Notes: generated from the sequence alone by a model not told the origin. 64,000 nt of DNA from Bradyrhizobium elkanii USDA 76 (GCF_023278185.1 NZ_CP066356.1:4270001-4334000); one strand, 5' to 3'. Positions 1-8,563 are shown, numbered from the stretch's first letter. Made by a program: numbers and translations.

Positions 1-247
1 CGTGCGTCAGGCAATGGTCGCCGTGAGGTGAGGCCGGATGCGCCGGAGCCTTGCCGCCGGCGCTGGCGTCGTCGATCGACTGTGCGATCGAGAAGCCGTG
101 AGCCGCGTCGGCATCGCCGTCGGAGGTCCAGCCATGGAAGAACGACAGCACCAGCGCGAGCGAAATCAGTCCCGCAAGCAGGCTGCGCCAGCGGCGCGAT
201 CCCGTTGCGTGAGGAGAAGACTGAATCATGGTGCGCGAAGCGTCCAT
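1..247 (-). CDS. Small exported or membrane-anchored hypothetical protein (3' end cut by window)
   Basis: Reading the minus strand from the ATG at 247 gives an open frame to the window edge, so only the first 82 codons are present. A second in-frame ATG lies at 229. The start holds basic residues followed by a hydrophobic stretch (LLAGLISLALVLSFF), which looks like a signal peptide or anchor. After it come an acidic Asp/Ala segment and a DHCLTH motif at the cut end. I do not recognise the family. The metal-binding look of the His/Cys end is only suggestive. The gene lies downstream of, and in the same direction as, the small membrane gene that starts at 549. Confidence 0.5.
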   Translation of the reverse strand, partial: MDASRTMIQSSPHATGSRRWRSLLAGLISLALVLSFFHGWTSDGDADAAHGFSIAQSIDDASAGGKAPAHPASPHGDHCLTH

Positions 248-321
248 GGGGCCTACTTAGCGCCGTGCCCGCGCGCATTCAAGTTCGGGGCCGCGACAGA
301 TTGGCCGTGGATACTATAACG

Positions 322-549
322 TTACGCGCTGTCTGCGGTTCGGCGCAGCAGCCATCGGCGCGCCGCGACGACCGCCCAGATCGCTTCGACGAGGCCGAAC
401 GGCCAGGCGCCCTGCAGGAAACCGTAGGCCGAGCCGAGTGCGCAGGAGACAGCGAAGGCCAGGATGAACCAGGGGCTGCGATCTTCGGCCGCATAGCAGA
501 CGAGCATCATGGTCACGGCGAATAACCCGAACAGCGTCAGCGCATCCAT
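322..549 (-). CDS. Conserved small membrane protein, 75 aa
   Basis: This 75-aa protein is almost entirely hydrophobic. Segments at about residues 3-20, 27-45 and 50-63 could cross the membrane, and it ends in an arginine-rich cytoplasmic tail. The core motif QGAWPFGLVEAIWAVVAARR matches, from memory, a small protein family common in Bradyrhizobium that has no assigned function. The ATG at 549 is the only reasonable start. Upstream, in the 259-bp gap before the GGDEF-EAL gene, sits a short perfect inverted repeat (599-615) that could be an operator for either gene. Confidence 0.7.
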   Translation of the reverse strand: MDALTLFGLFAVTMMLVCYAAEDRSPWFILAFAVSCALGSAYGFLQGAWPFGLVEAIWAVVAARRWLLRRTADSA

Positions 550-598
550 TCCTCAGCAGAACCCCTGTTGTAACGCTGTTGATATCTGAGCATGCTTG

Positions 599-615
599 GG
601 ATGGAATATCCATCC
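599..615. promoter_or_regulatory. Inverted repeat between divergent genes
   Basis: GGATGGA-ATA-TCCATCC has perfect 7-bp arms and a 3-bp centre. It lies 50 bp upstream of the small membrane gene and about 195 bp upstream of the GGDEF-EAL start. An operator role is inferred from symmetry and position only. Confidence 0.35.
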
Positions 616-808
616 AGCGCCGCCGCCCTCGCCCCACAGTCCCAGGCCGCGCCGCCCGGGGCCTCGGCTTGCTGCAACTCGTGAGCATGGAGCGGCCGAG
701 GGGCCGGTTGCGCGCGAGTCCACGCTCTCCTTAACCGTCCGATAACTGATTTTCCTAACCACCCCTTGGGTTGTGTTCCCGTACAAGGGCATCCACAGGG
801 GCAGGAAA

Positions 809-3511
809 ATGTCGGTTGTCTCAACGAGCAGCGTGCCGGAATACCGGCGGCTGTCGATCAAGGGTGTGTTGCGCGCCAGCAGAATGGGCGCCATCCAGTG
901 GCTCGTCCTGAGCGCCGCGCTGCTGGTGCTCGCCATCACGCTTGGCACTGGCTATCTCGCGCTGCAGTTTCGCGAGCGCGCGCTGGAGATGTCCGAGCGC
1001 GAGCTCAACAACACCGCGCTGCTGCTGTCGCGGCATTTCGACCAGCAGCTTACCGATCTCCAGCATGTCCACGACGACATCGTGAATTATCTGCGGGCCG
1101 AGCAGGTCGAGACCGCCGATCAGTTCGAAAAGAACATGTCGCTGTTGAGCGCGCACGAGATGCTGCGCACGCGGCTGGCGGCGCTGCCGCATGTCGGCGG
1201 GCTCAATCTGTTCAACGCCAAGGGATGGCTGATCAATTCATCCGAGATGTGGCCGGTGCCCGACATCAGCGTCGCTGACCGGCGCTATTTCCGGGAGTTC
1301 ACTTCGGGGCGGCCGACCTCACCTGTGATCGTCGAGCCCGCGATGAGCAAGGTGACCGGCAACTGGACCACTATCTTTGCGCGCAAGATCACCGGGCGCA
1401 ACGGCGAGATCATCGGATTCGCCAGCCGCGGCGTCGAGCCGAGCCATTTCGAGGATTTCGTCGCCTCGCTGGCGCTGAGCGGCGACACCGTGATTTCGAT
1501 GATCCACCGCGACGGCACCATCATCGCGCGCTATCCGCAGGATGCCGGCGTGATCGGCCGCAACATCATCAACCTGCCGGTGTTCCAAAAGGTCATCAGC
1601 TTTGGCGGCAACACGTCGGGACGGTTCGTTGGCGCTTCAGGCGAGGAGAACGTTGGTGCGGTCAGATCGCTGTCGCATTTTCCAATCCTGATTCTCGCTA
1701 CCACGAAAACATCGAGCGCGCTGGAGGACTGGCGCGCCCAGACCAAACTGCAATTCTGCGCAGCCGTGTTGGCGGTCTTGATCATCAGCTTCGCGGTCTT
1801 CCTGATCGTGCGCCAACTGCAGCGGCAGCACGACGCGGCAAGCCGCAGGCTGTCCGAGAAGAGCCAGCATCTCGACACCGCGATCAATACCATGACGCAG
1901 GGGCTGCTGTTGTTCGATGCCTCGGCGCGGCTCGTGATCTGCAACCAGCAATATATCGACATGTTCGGCCTCTCGCCTGATGTCGCGAGGCCAGGCTGCC
2001 ATCTGCGCGATCTGATTCTGCATCGCCAGGCGATCGGCTCGTTTGTCGGCGACGTCGATGAGTACTGCGCCCGCTTCACAAACCCGAGGGGCGATGAGGT
2101 CCGGGACTCCGTGATCATGACGCCTGACGGTCGCAGCATCCGCCTGATCTACAAGCGTGCGCCCGACGGCGGCTGGGCCACCACGCTTGAGGACGTCACC
2201 GATGGGCGGCGTGCGCAGGCGCGGATCGAGTATCTCGCGCATTACGATGCGCTGACCAATCTGCCGAACCGGACGCTGTTCCAGCGCCACGCGGAAGGGC
2301 TGCTGCTCGAGGCCGCCACGCGCGAGTTCGCCATCCATTACATCGATATCGACGAGTTCAAGCGGATCAACGACACGCTGGGCCATCTGATCGGCGATGA
2401 ATTTCTCCGGCGCGTCGCCGAGAAGTTGCGCCAGTCGGTCGGGTCGAACGACTTCATCGCGCGGCTCGGCGGCGACGAGTTCGCGATCGTCCAGCACGAC
2501 ATCACCTCGGACGACGACGTCGGCGACCTGGTCGCACGCATCTATCAGTCGCTGCGCACGCCGTTCGACTGCCTCGGCCATCATTTGTCGAGCGACGCCA
2601 GCATCGGCATTGCGATCGCCCCGCGTCACGGCTCCGACCTGTTCCGCCTGCTCAAATGTGCCGACCTTGCGATGTACGCGGCCAAGGCAGCGGGCCGCAG
2701 GACCCATCGCTTCTTCGATCCGGCGATGGAAGCGCAGGCCAATCTGCGCCGCGCGCTGGAGGCCGACTTACGCACCGCGCTGGCCGAGGGCGGCTTCGAG
2801 CTGCACTACCAGCCGCTGGTCGATCTGCGCAGCGACGAGGTAACCGGCTGCGAAGCGTTGCTGCGCTGGCGGCACCCCATGCGCGGCATGATCTCACCGG
2901 CGGAGTTCATACCGGTTGCCGAGGAGACCGGGCTGATCGAGGAGATCGGGCAGTGGGTGCTGCACACCGCCTGCACCGAGGCGGCAGCCTGGCCGGCGCA
3001 TGTGCGCGTCGCGGTCAACGTCTCGCCGATCCAGTTCAAGTCGGAGACGCTGGCGCTGAAGGTTGCGCATGCGCTTGCCGAGAGCGGGCTCGATCCGCGC
3101 CGGCTCGAGCTCGAGATCACCGAGGCGGTGCTGATCGCCGACGACGATGCGGCGCTGGTCACGCTCGGCCAGCTCCGCGCGCTCGGTGTCCACATCGCGC
3201 TCGACGATTTCGGCACCGGATACTCGTCGCTGCAATATCTGCAGCGCTTCCCGTTCGACAAGATCAAGATCGACCGCAGCTTCGTCAAGGAAGTGACCCG
3301 CAACAGCGGCTCGGCCTCGATCATCCGCGCCGTGGTTTCGATCGCAGCCGACCGCAACATGATCACCACCGCCGAGGGCGTCGAGACCGACCAGCAGCGC
3401 GACACTGTGCAGATGCTCGGCTGCACGCAGATGCAGGGCTATTTGTTCAGCAGGCCGGTTCCTGCGCGGGACCTGCGGACGCTGCTCGCGGCCGATTGCG
3501 TCGCCGCCTGA
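809..3511 (+). CDS. Membrane sensor diguanylate cyclase/phosphodiesterase (Cache-PAS-GGDEF-EAL)
   Basis: A 900-aa inner-membrane protein of cyclic-di-GMP turnover. Membrane segments lie at about 31-52 and 316-334 and flank a periplasmic Cache-like sensor domain. A PAS domain (about 355-470) follows, then GGDEF (GGDEF at 554-558, with DALTNLPNR and the IDIDEFKRIND metal region) and EAL (EALLRW at 682-687, plus the ITEAV, DDFGTGYSS, KIDRSF and EGVE motifs). Both active sites look intact, so either activity is possible. The usual RxxD inhibitory site before GGDEF reads GSND, so product inhibition at that site is probably missing. The ATG at 809 follows GGGGCAGGAAA; an upstream in-frame ATG at 773 has no ribosome site. 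It stands alone, with no obvious operon partner. Confidence 0.93.
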   Translation: MSVVSTSSVPEYRRLSIKGVLRASRMGAIQWLVLSAALLVLAITLGTGYLALQFRERALEMSERELNNTALLLSRHFDQQLTDLQHVHDDIVNYLRAEQVETADQFEKNMSLLSAHEMLRTRLAALPHVGGLNLFNAKGWLINSSEMWPVPDISVADRRYFREFTSGRPTSPVIVEPAMSKVTGNWTTIFARKITGRNGEIIGFASRGVEPSHFEDFVASLALSGDTVISMIHRDGTIIARYPQDAGVIGRNIINLPVFQKVISFGGNTSGRFVGASGEENVGAVRSLSHFPILILATTKTSSALEDWRAQTKLQFCAAVLAVLIISFAVFLIVRQLQRQHDAASRRLSEKSQHLDTAINTMTQGLLLFDASARLVICNQQYIDMFGLSPDVARPGCHLRDLILHRQAIGSFVGDVDEYCARFTNPRGDEVRDSVIMTPDGRSIRLIYKRAPDGGWATTLEDVTDGRRAQARIEYLAHYDALTNLPNRTLFQRHAEGLLLEAATREFAIHYIDIDEFKRINDTLGHLIGDEFLRRVAEKLRQSVGSNDFIARLGGDEFAIVQHDITSDDDVGDLVARIYQSLRTPFDCLGHHLSSDASIGIAIAPRHGSDLFRLLKCADLAMYAAKAAGRRTHRFFDPAMEAQANLRRALEADLRTALAEGGFELHYQPLVDLRSDEVTGCEALLRWRHPMRGMISPAEFIPVAEETGLIEEIGQWVLHTACTEAAAWPAHVRVAVNVSPIQFKSETLALKVAHALAESGLDPRRLELEITEAVLIADDDAALVTLGQLRALGVHIALDDFGTGYSSLQYLQRFPFDKIKIDRSFVKEVTRNSGSASIIRAVVSIAADRNMITTAEGVETDQQRDTVQMLGCTQMQGYLFSRPVPARDLRTLLAADCVAA

Positions 3512-3588
3512 GCGCCTGCCGATCCGGTCAGGAACAATCGTCGCCGTCTCCGATTGAGAGTGGAAGCTCTTGAGAGGCGAGGCGGTCC

Positions 3589-4038
3589 ATGAAAAGCAAG
3601 CTCGTGTCCGATGCGCCCAGCGCGCAGGTTCACGTCGTCGTGCTCGATAGCGGCGAGGAAGCGTTTGGCGCGCTGACGAAGTTCGCCAATGATGCCAAGG
3701 TGACGGCGGCATCGCTCACCGCGATCGGCGCGTTCGAGCGGGCAACCGTCGGCTGGTTCGATTTCGCATCCAAGAGCTATCGGAAGATCGAGATCAACGA
3801 ACAGTGCGAGGTGCTGTGCGCGCTCGGCGACATCGCGACCGGCGACGACGGCAAGGCCAGCCTGCACATGCACATCGTGCTCGGACTGTCGGACGGATCG
3901 ACCCGCGGCGGCCATCTGCTTGCCGGCATCGTCCGCCCGACGCTGGAGGTTGTGGTCACGGAAGCCCCCGCCAGGCTTCGCCGGCGGAAGCGGCCCGAGC
4001 TCGGCATTGCCCTGATCGATCCCGCCGCGACCGCCTGA
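3589..4038 (+). CDS. PPC/DUF296 domain protein
   Basis: A 149-aa protein covering one PPC (DUF296) domain. The typical features are the early HVVVLDSGEEAFGALTKFA segment, the AIGAFERATVGWFD strand, HMHIVLG with the paired histidines, and GGHLLAG near the end. In plants this domain accompanies AT-hook DNA-binding proteins. The free-standing bacterial proteins form trimers and their role is not settled. The C-terminus is basic (RLRRRKRPE). Start: ATG at 3589 after GAGAGGCGAGGCGG. It is the only gene between the c-di-GMP protein and the RlpA-like gene; 105 bp separate it from the latter, which has its own promoter. Confidence 0.8.
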   Translation: MKSKLVSDAPSAQVHVVVLDSGEEAFGALTKFANDAKVTAASLTAIGAFERATVGWFDFASKSYRKIEINEQCEVLCALGDIATGDDGKASLHMHIVLGLSDGSTRGGHLLAGIVRPTLEVVVTEAPARLRRRKRPELGIALIDPAATA

Positions 4039-4088
4039 CGCCTTCCGTCGAAAAGTTCCTGAAAATCGACCTGCCGACGCCGGGGCGC

Positions 4089-4113
4089 GGAACCGAAACC
4101 GTGGAACCGCGTT
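4089..4113 (+). promoter_or_regulatory. EcfG-type general stress promoter
   Basis: GGAAC at 4089-4093 and CGTT at 4110-4113 are separated by exactly 16 bp. This fits the alphaproteobacterial EcfG (general stress response sigma) pattern GGAAC-N16/17-CGTT. A transcript would begin near 4120, about 25 nt before the RlpA-like start codon. The match is seen directly; use by EcfG is inferred. Confidence 0.6.
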
Positions 4114-4143
4114 CCCTTGCGGGGCTCGACCGGCAGGCGATCA

Positions 4144-4440
4144 ATGAAAACCGCAGCAACGTCCGCGGCCATGCTGCTGTTTGCCTCGTGCATGGCAAAC
4201 GCAGAGAGTGGCCTTGCGTCCTATTATCGTGGCATCGGCAGGAGTGGCGAGATGACCTGCGCGCATCGCAAGCGGCCATTCGGCAGCATGATCACCGTCT
4301 CCTATCTGGGAAAATCGATCCGGTGCCGCGTCAACGACCGGGGCCCGTTCGTTCGTGGACGGATCATCGATGTGTCGACCACCGCGGCCCGCGCGCTCGG
4401 CATCCTTCAGCTGGGCGTCGCGCATGTCGTGATCCAGTAG
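4144..4440 (+). CDS. Small secreted RlpA-like (double-psi beta-barrel) protein
   Basis: A 98-aa protein with a signal peptide (MKTAATSAAMLLFASCMANA) and a single RlpA-type double-psi beta-barrel. The signatures LASYYRGIGRSGEMTCAHRK, RPFGSM, VNDRGPF and RIIDVS carry the His and Asp residues that are active in RlpA lytic transglycosylases. RlpA cleaves peptidoglycan glycan strands that lack stem peptides; this protein has no SPOR domain, so septal targeting by that route is unlikely. The ATG at 4144 is preferred over 4117 because the signal peptide starts there. An EcfG-type promoter lies just upstream, which suggests a cell-wall role under stress. Whether it is an active enzyme is not shown. 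Confidence 0.85.
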   Translation: MKTAATSAAMLLFASCMANAESGLASYYRGIGRSGEMTCAHRKRPFGSMITVSYLGKSIRCRVNDRGPFVRGRIIDVSTTAARALGILQLGVAHVVIQ

Positions 4441-4459
4441 AGCGCGGCGGGCGACAGGA

Positions 4460-6928
4460 TCAGGGCTTGGAAGCGGTCGCCCGCTGTTCGGCGATTGCCT
4501 TTCGGAGCGTCCGTGACAGGGCCTCGACCGAATAGGGTTTCTGAATCAGCTCGAAGCCGCTGTGCGCATTCTCGGCGAGCACGTTGCTGTAGCCGCTGGT
4601 CAGCACCACCGGCAGGCCGGGAAAACGGTCGCGGATGATTCCGGCGAGCTCGACGCCGTTCATGCCCGGCATGATCACGTCGGAGAACACCAGGTCGGCG
4701 GCGAACTCGTTCTCCGAGAGGATCGAGAGCGCGGCATTGGCATTGGCCGCGCGCTTGACCGAATAGCCGAGATCCTCGAGCAGCTCGGTGGAGAACTGGC
4801 CGACATCGTCGTTGTCCTCCACCACGAGGACGCGATAGCCGCGGCCGATCGAAGCCTGCTCGGTGCCCGCGCTGGCTGCGACCTTGGCGTCCGCCGGGCG
4901 CATCGCGTGCGGCAGATAGATGGTGAAGGTCGCACCGTGCCCGGGCGTGGAGGTGACCTCGATGTCGCCGTCGGATTGCTTGACGAAGCCGAAGGCCTGG
5001 CTCAATCCAAGACCCGTTCCCTTGCCGACCTCCTTGGTCGTGAAGAACGGTTCGAAGATCGCGTCGAGATTTTCCGGCGAGATGCCGGTGCCGGTGTCCT
5101 GGATCGAGACCGTGACGAAATCGCCGCTGCGCGAGGCCTGGGCGCGCAGGGCAGGGATATTCTTGACCTTCCGGACGCCGATCGTCAGCTGGCCTTCGCC
5201 GCTCATGGCGTCGCGGGCGTTGACCGCGAGATTGAGCAGCGCGGTCTCGAACTGGCCGATGTCGGCGATCGCAAAGCAGTCGGGATCCTCGATCCTGACC
5301 TCGATGTGAATCCGCGCGCCGACCAGCGGGCGGATCAGCTGCGTCACGCTGTCGACCTGCGTCCCGACATTGAACACTTCCGGATTGAGCGGTTGCCTGC
5401 GCGCAAATGCCAATAGCTGCGCGGTGAGCTTGGAGGCTCGCTCCACGGTCTCGGAGATCGCGTCGATATAGCGGCGGCGCCGGTCGTCCGGCAGCTCGCG
5501 GCGGCGCAGGAAGTCGGTCGCGGAGCGGATGATGGTGAGCAGATTGTTGAAATCATGCGCGACGCCGCCGGTGAGTTGGCCGACCGCTTCCATCTTCTGC
5601 GATTGCCGCAGGGCTTCCTCGCCGCGGCGCCGTTCGGTGATGTCGACGGCCTCCGGCACGGCGCCGACGATGGTGCCGTGCTGGTCCTGCAGCGGCCGCA
5701 TCGCGAAATCGAAATAGCGTTCGCCGATCGGCAGGCGCAGCTGCATCTCGATCTTGACTTCCTCGCCGCGCATCACGGTCGCAAAGGCATTCCGGATCAC
5801 GCGCGGCATGCCCTCGGTCGCGGCGAACCACGGCGTGTCCCAGAACGGCTTGCCGACGACGTCGGCGGCATCGGTACAGATGCCGGCCAGCGCCGTCTGG
5901 TTGCTGTAGAGCAGGTCGCCATCGCGATTGAGCAGCATCTGGTATTGATGGCTGGTTTCCAGGATCGCGCGCGTCTGCGCTTCGCGGGATTCGAGCTGCG
6001 CGGTGCGCTCCAGGATGCGCCGCTCCAGCGACTCGTTGAGCTTGCGAAGCTCGATCTCGGCTTCCTTCGCCGCCGTGATGTCGTGGGCGACGCCGATGAA
6101 GCCGATGTGCTTGCCGTTCGGGTCCCAGCGCGGCTGCGATTCCGAGCGCAGCCAGCGCCAATCGCCCGCGGCGTTCCGATAGCGGGCCTCGAGCACGAAT
6201 GGCTTCAGCGACAGCTCGCCGGTGATCTGCTCCTGCAGGATTTGCGGCAGGTCATCCGGATGCAGCGCCTTGCGCCAGTCGAACACGATCGCTTCCTCGA
6301 ATGGCAGTCCAAGGAAGTCGAGATAGGCTTGGTTGGCAAAGGAGCGGGTGCGGTCGAGCTTGGTCACCCAGATCGGCACCGGCGCGCTGTCCGCGATCAG
6401 GCGGAATCGCTCTTCGCTCTCGCGGAGGGTCTCCTGCGCCAACATCTGATCGGTGACGTCGAGATCGGCGCCGACCAGCCGCAGCGCACGGCCGCTGCGG
6501 TCGCGCTCGATCTTGGCGACGACGCGGATCCAGCGGCTCTCGCCGTCGTTCGGGCGGATGATGCGGTATTCGGCCGTGTAGTCTTCGCCGCCGGCCTTGA
6601 GCACGCCGAACAGGTGCCGGATCGTGCGTTCGCGATCCTCGGGGTGGATGCGCGCGACCCAGTTCTCATAGGTCTCGTTGACCTCTTCGGGCGGCAGCCC
6701 GTGCACCAGGAGATATTCGGGAGAGCGGCGGTTGCGCACGCCGTCGCGGAAATCGATCTCGAGTCCGCCGACCCGCGCGATGCGCTGGATCCGCGCCAGT
6801 TCCGCCTCGCGCTCCTGGAGCTCGCGATGGGCGCGATCGCGTTCGCGCGCGATCTCCTCAAGATGCTGCCGCAGCCGTTCGGCTGCCGCAGCTTCGGGAA
6901 GCACATCAGCGGGATCGGATGGGGTCAT
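4460..6928 (-). CDS. PAS-rich hybrid sensor histidine kinase
   Basis: An 822-aa hybrid kinase without membrane segments, so probably cytoplasmic. The order is an N-terminal coiled coil, three PAS domains (about 50-165, 175-295, 325-440, with PAC-type ends), a HisKA domain with the phospho-accepting His458 in VAHDFNNLL, an HATPase domain (NLAVNARDAM, DTGTGIS, GKGTGLGLS), and a C-terminal receiver with Asp750 in FSDVIMPGMNG and the conserved KP near the end. The HDFNN H-box is typical of the rhizobial PAS-HK family. The signal is unknown. The ATG at 6928 is preferred to a TTG at 6940 because GAGAGG precedes it. It has no adjacent response regulator, so it may pass phosphate to an unlinked partner. 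Confidence 0.92.
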   Translation of the reverse strand: MTPSDPADVLPEAAAAERLRQHLEEIARERDRAHRELQEREAELARIQRIARVGGLEIDFRDGVRNRRSPEYLLVHGLPPEEVNETYENWVARIHPEDRERTIRHLFGVLKAGGEDYTAEYRIIRPNDGESRWIRVVAKIERDRSGRALRLVGADLDVTDQMLAQETLRESEERFRLIADSAPVPIWVTKLDRTRSFANQAYLDFLGLPFEEAIVFDWRKALHPDDLPQILQEQITGELSLKPFVLEARYRNAAGDWRWLRSESQPRWDPNGKHIGFIGVAHDITAAKEAEIELRKLNESLERRILERTAQLESREAQTRAILETSHQYQMLLNRDGDLLYSNQTALAGICTDAADVVGKPFWDTPWFAATEGMPRVIRNAFATVMRGEEVKIEMQLRLPIGERYFDFAMRPLQDQHGTIVGAVPEAVDITERRRGEEALRQSQKMEAVGQLTGGVAHDFNNLLTIIRSATDFLRRRELPDDRRRRYIDAISETVERASKLTAQLLAFARRQPLNPEVFNVGTQVDSVTQLIRPLVGARIHIEVRIEDPDCFAIADIGQFETALLNLAVNARDAMSGEGQLTIGVRKVKNIPALRAQASRSGDFVTVSIQDTGTGISPENLDAIFEPFFTTKEVGKGTGLGLSQAFGFVKQSDGDIEVTSTPGHGATFTIYLPHAMRPADAKVAASAGTEQASIGRGYRVLVVEDNDDVGQFSTELLEDLGYSVKRAANANAALSILSENEFAADLVFSDVIMPGMNGVELAGIIRDRFPGLPVVLTSGYSNVLAENAHSGFELIQKPYSVEALSRTLRKAIAEQRATASKP

Positions 6929-7030
6929 GCGCGCCGGCAACCTCTCGGTGCAGTTTCACACAGGACGCGGCGGCTTTGCCAGCTTGATTTACGGCGGTCA
7001 CTTGCCCTTCACTGGTTCTTCACTTGCCAC

Positions 7031-7810
7031 TCACTTGGCCTTGGGCGGACGGCAATTATAGGCCCGGCGGAACCCGGCCGCCTGTGCATCCTCCTCGGAG
7101 CAGAACCAGCGATCCGGATTGCCGAGGCCCGGGTAACTGCGGCACGCTTGCAGATGGTAGATGCCGACATTGCCGGTGACGCGGGCGCGCACGGCGTACT
7201 TGCCCTTGATGTTGCAGCTGGCCGGCATCGGCAGGTCGTCGGGGAAGAGCGCGTCGCGGATCTGCTGGTCGCGGTCGCCGGGGCAGGCGTTGCCGAGCAG
7301 GGCGCCGTCCTTCCTGGCCGTACGAAAGTCGCGCGGCGCCACGAAGCAGCCCTTCCAGAGCCCGGCGCGATTGTCCTTGGCGGTGGCTTCGTCCGGCTTG
7401 AATCGGCCAGTGGCCGATTCCTCGACATTGAGAGCATAGCCCTTCTGGACCAACACCTGGCTGAGGCTGGTCGGGTCGCCCTCGATCTTGCAGACGCCGA
7501 GGCGGCGCTTCTTGAAGGTCGGATCGACGCCGATATCGTCGCAGTGAACCTGCTTGCCGCCGATCAGCCTGGTCAGCTGGTCGCGCGCCTCGATCCCGCA
7601 GGTCCAGACGTCGGCGTGCTCGTCGATGCAAAGCTGATCGACCGCCGGCGCGTCGATGCCGTCGAGCCGATAGGTCGTGTTGCCGAGCTGAACGGTGCCG
7701 GCGTCCTTGATGACCGCTGACGCCGTGGGGCCTGCGGTTGCAGTCAGGCTGGTGGTTGCAGAGAGGCAGGCCAGGAGAAGCGTGGTGGCGACCGGATTTC
7801 GAAACCGCAT
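7031..7810 (-). CDS. Secreted thermonuclease-like (SNase fold) protein, possibly catalytically altered
   Basis: A 259-aa protein with a signal peptide (residues 1-26) and a staphylococcal-nuclease-like domain (about 35-150) with RLDGIDAP, CGIEARDQL and RRLGVC. A C-terminal cysteine-bearing segment (YHLQACRSYPG, DRWFCSEEDAQAAGFRRAYN) resembles the Ada-type zinc-binding module that often follows this domain in Rhizobiales. The Arg and Asp of the nuclease site are present (Arg48, Asp53, Arg103), but the position of the general-base Glu (DTPE in staphylococcal nuclease) is Ala56 (DAPA). The enzyme may therefore be weak or inactive. Eight or more cysteines suit an oxidised periplasmic protein. It is transcribed in the same direction as the kinase gene, about 100 bp upstream of it. 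Confidence 0.8.
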   Translation of the reverse strand: MRFRNPVATTLLLACLSATTSLTATAGPTASAVIKDAGTVQLGNTTYRLDGIDAPAVDQLCIDEHADVWTCGIEARDQLTRLIGGKQVHCDDIGVDPTFKKRRLGVCKIEGDPTSLSQVLVQKGYALNVEESATGRFKPDEATAKDNRAGLWKGCFVAPRDFRTARKDGALLGNACPGDRDQQIRDALFPDDLPMPASCNIKGKYAVRARVTGNVGIYHLQACRSYPGLGNPDRWFCSEEDAQAAGFRRAYNCRPPKAK

Positions 7811-8149
7811 TTTCTCAACTTCAGATCTTTGGCGGGCATCTGAACTTCTAGCACAAGCCGGTACGATCCAACCAAGGACTGTTCGCGAATAGGGGCGTGC
7901 GCACCGTCACGTCCCGATCGGCATTCCGCGACGTAGAACGGCCGGACATTGCCATTGAAGGGATGCGCATGGCCGAGTTCAATCATCAACGTCCTCGCCG
8001 AAATCGTCACCGACATCTGGACCTGCAATGCCTCGCGCGCTGGCGGCGGAAGAGAGGGGCGGCCCAGGAGACCGCGTCCGATCGAAGATCCGATTGACTT
8101 GATGAGAACAAACTAGGAACATGATGCGCCACCTGAACCCGGATAACCA
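7811..8149. other. Intergenic region with SOS-type promoter at its right end
   Basis: About 340 bp without a convincing gene. Short frames here (for example 7744-8028 minus) overlap real genes and lack family features. The useful content is the TTGACT and GAAC-N7-GAAC sequence at 8094-8120, listed separately. Confidence 0.5.
8094..8120 (+). promoter_or_regulatory. Promoter with LexA-type box (GAAC-N7-GAAC)
   Basis: TTGACT at 8094-8099 is a good -35. Seventeen bases later comes GAACAT (8117-8122), a poor -10 that overlaps GAAC-AAACTAG-GAAC at 8106-8120. GAAC-N7-GAAC is the complement of the direct-repeat LexA box known in alphaproteobacteria (GTTC-N7-GTTC). A box over the -10 would suit repression by LexA. 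The next start codon is at 8150. Confidence 0.65.
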
Positions 8150-8356
8150 ATGATGTCTGCACGGCCCGAATCTGACGACGATGACGGGCTGGAAGCCGCT
8201 GTCGATCAGGCCATTTCCGCCTGCGGCGGGAATCTGCGCGCCACCATCCGGGCGCTGATCGTGGCCAACGAATTCCTGGAGAACGAGGTCAGCGAACTGA
8301 TGAAAGCCGTCGCCAAGGCGCATTCGCGTGGCCGCTTCAAGACCTATTCGGGCTGA
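8150..8356 (+). CDS. Small acidic helical protein, probable SOS-regulated gene, 68 aa
   Basis: Starts at ATG 8150 or the next codon, ATG 8153. After an acidic Asp-run (DDDDG) comes a predicted two-helix core: LEAAVDQAISACGG, then ATIRALIVANEFLENEVSELMKAV, and a basic tail (HSRGRFKTYSG). From memory, similar short proteins occur widely in Bradyrhizobiaceae without an assigned role. There is no membrane segment and no catalytic motif. Its promoter carries a LexA-type box, so DNA damage induction is the best guess. Known small SOS proteins in Caulobacter inhibit division, but no sequence link to them is claimed. It could also be a nucleoid or polymerase accessory. Confidence 0.75.
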   Translation: MMSARPESDDDDGLEAAVDQAISACGGNLRATIRALIVANEFLENEVSELMKAVAKAHSRGRFKTYSG

Positions 8357-8377
8357 AATACCCCTCAGGCTACCGCC

Positions 8378-8401
8378 GAGGATTTGGCCGAGGATTTGGC
8401 C
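8378..8401 (+). repeat. Tandem duplication of a 12-mer
   Basis: GAGGATTTGGCC occurs twice back to back (8378-8389 and 8390-8401) just after the 68-aa gene. It looks like a slippage duplication. The leader before pccA (about 8513-8560) is similarly repetitive, built on CCTAAGAAGCCCAAG-like units. Confidence 0.6.
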
Positions 8402-8563
8402 AGGTATCGGGCAGGGCGTGCATTAGACCGTTGCCTCCGGGGCAATTTGCTGTACCACGGAGTGGTTACGCCCAATCGCCCGTGCCAGATTGCGCGGGGA
8501 GGAATCCTGCCAAAGCCCAAGTGCTAAGAAGCACAAGTCCTAAGAAGCCCAAGCAAGAAGAGC

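Noticed and set aside
5555..7720. Plus-strand open frame of 721 codons opposite the histidine kinase and nuclease genes
   Set aside because: It runs antisense across two well-supported genes, has no domain features and the arginine/aspartate-rich text typical of reverse readings of GC-rich genes.
7744..8028. 94-codon minus-strand frame before the nuclease gene
   Set aside because: It overlaps the signal-peptide part of the nuclease gene in another frame and has no family features.
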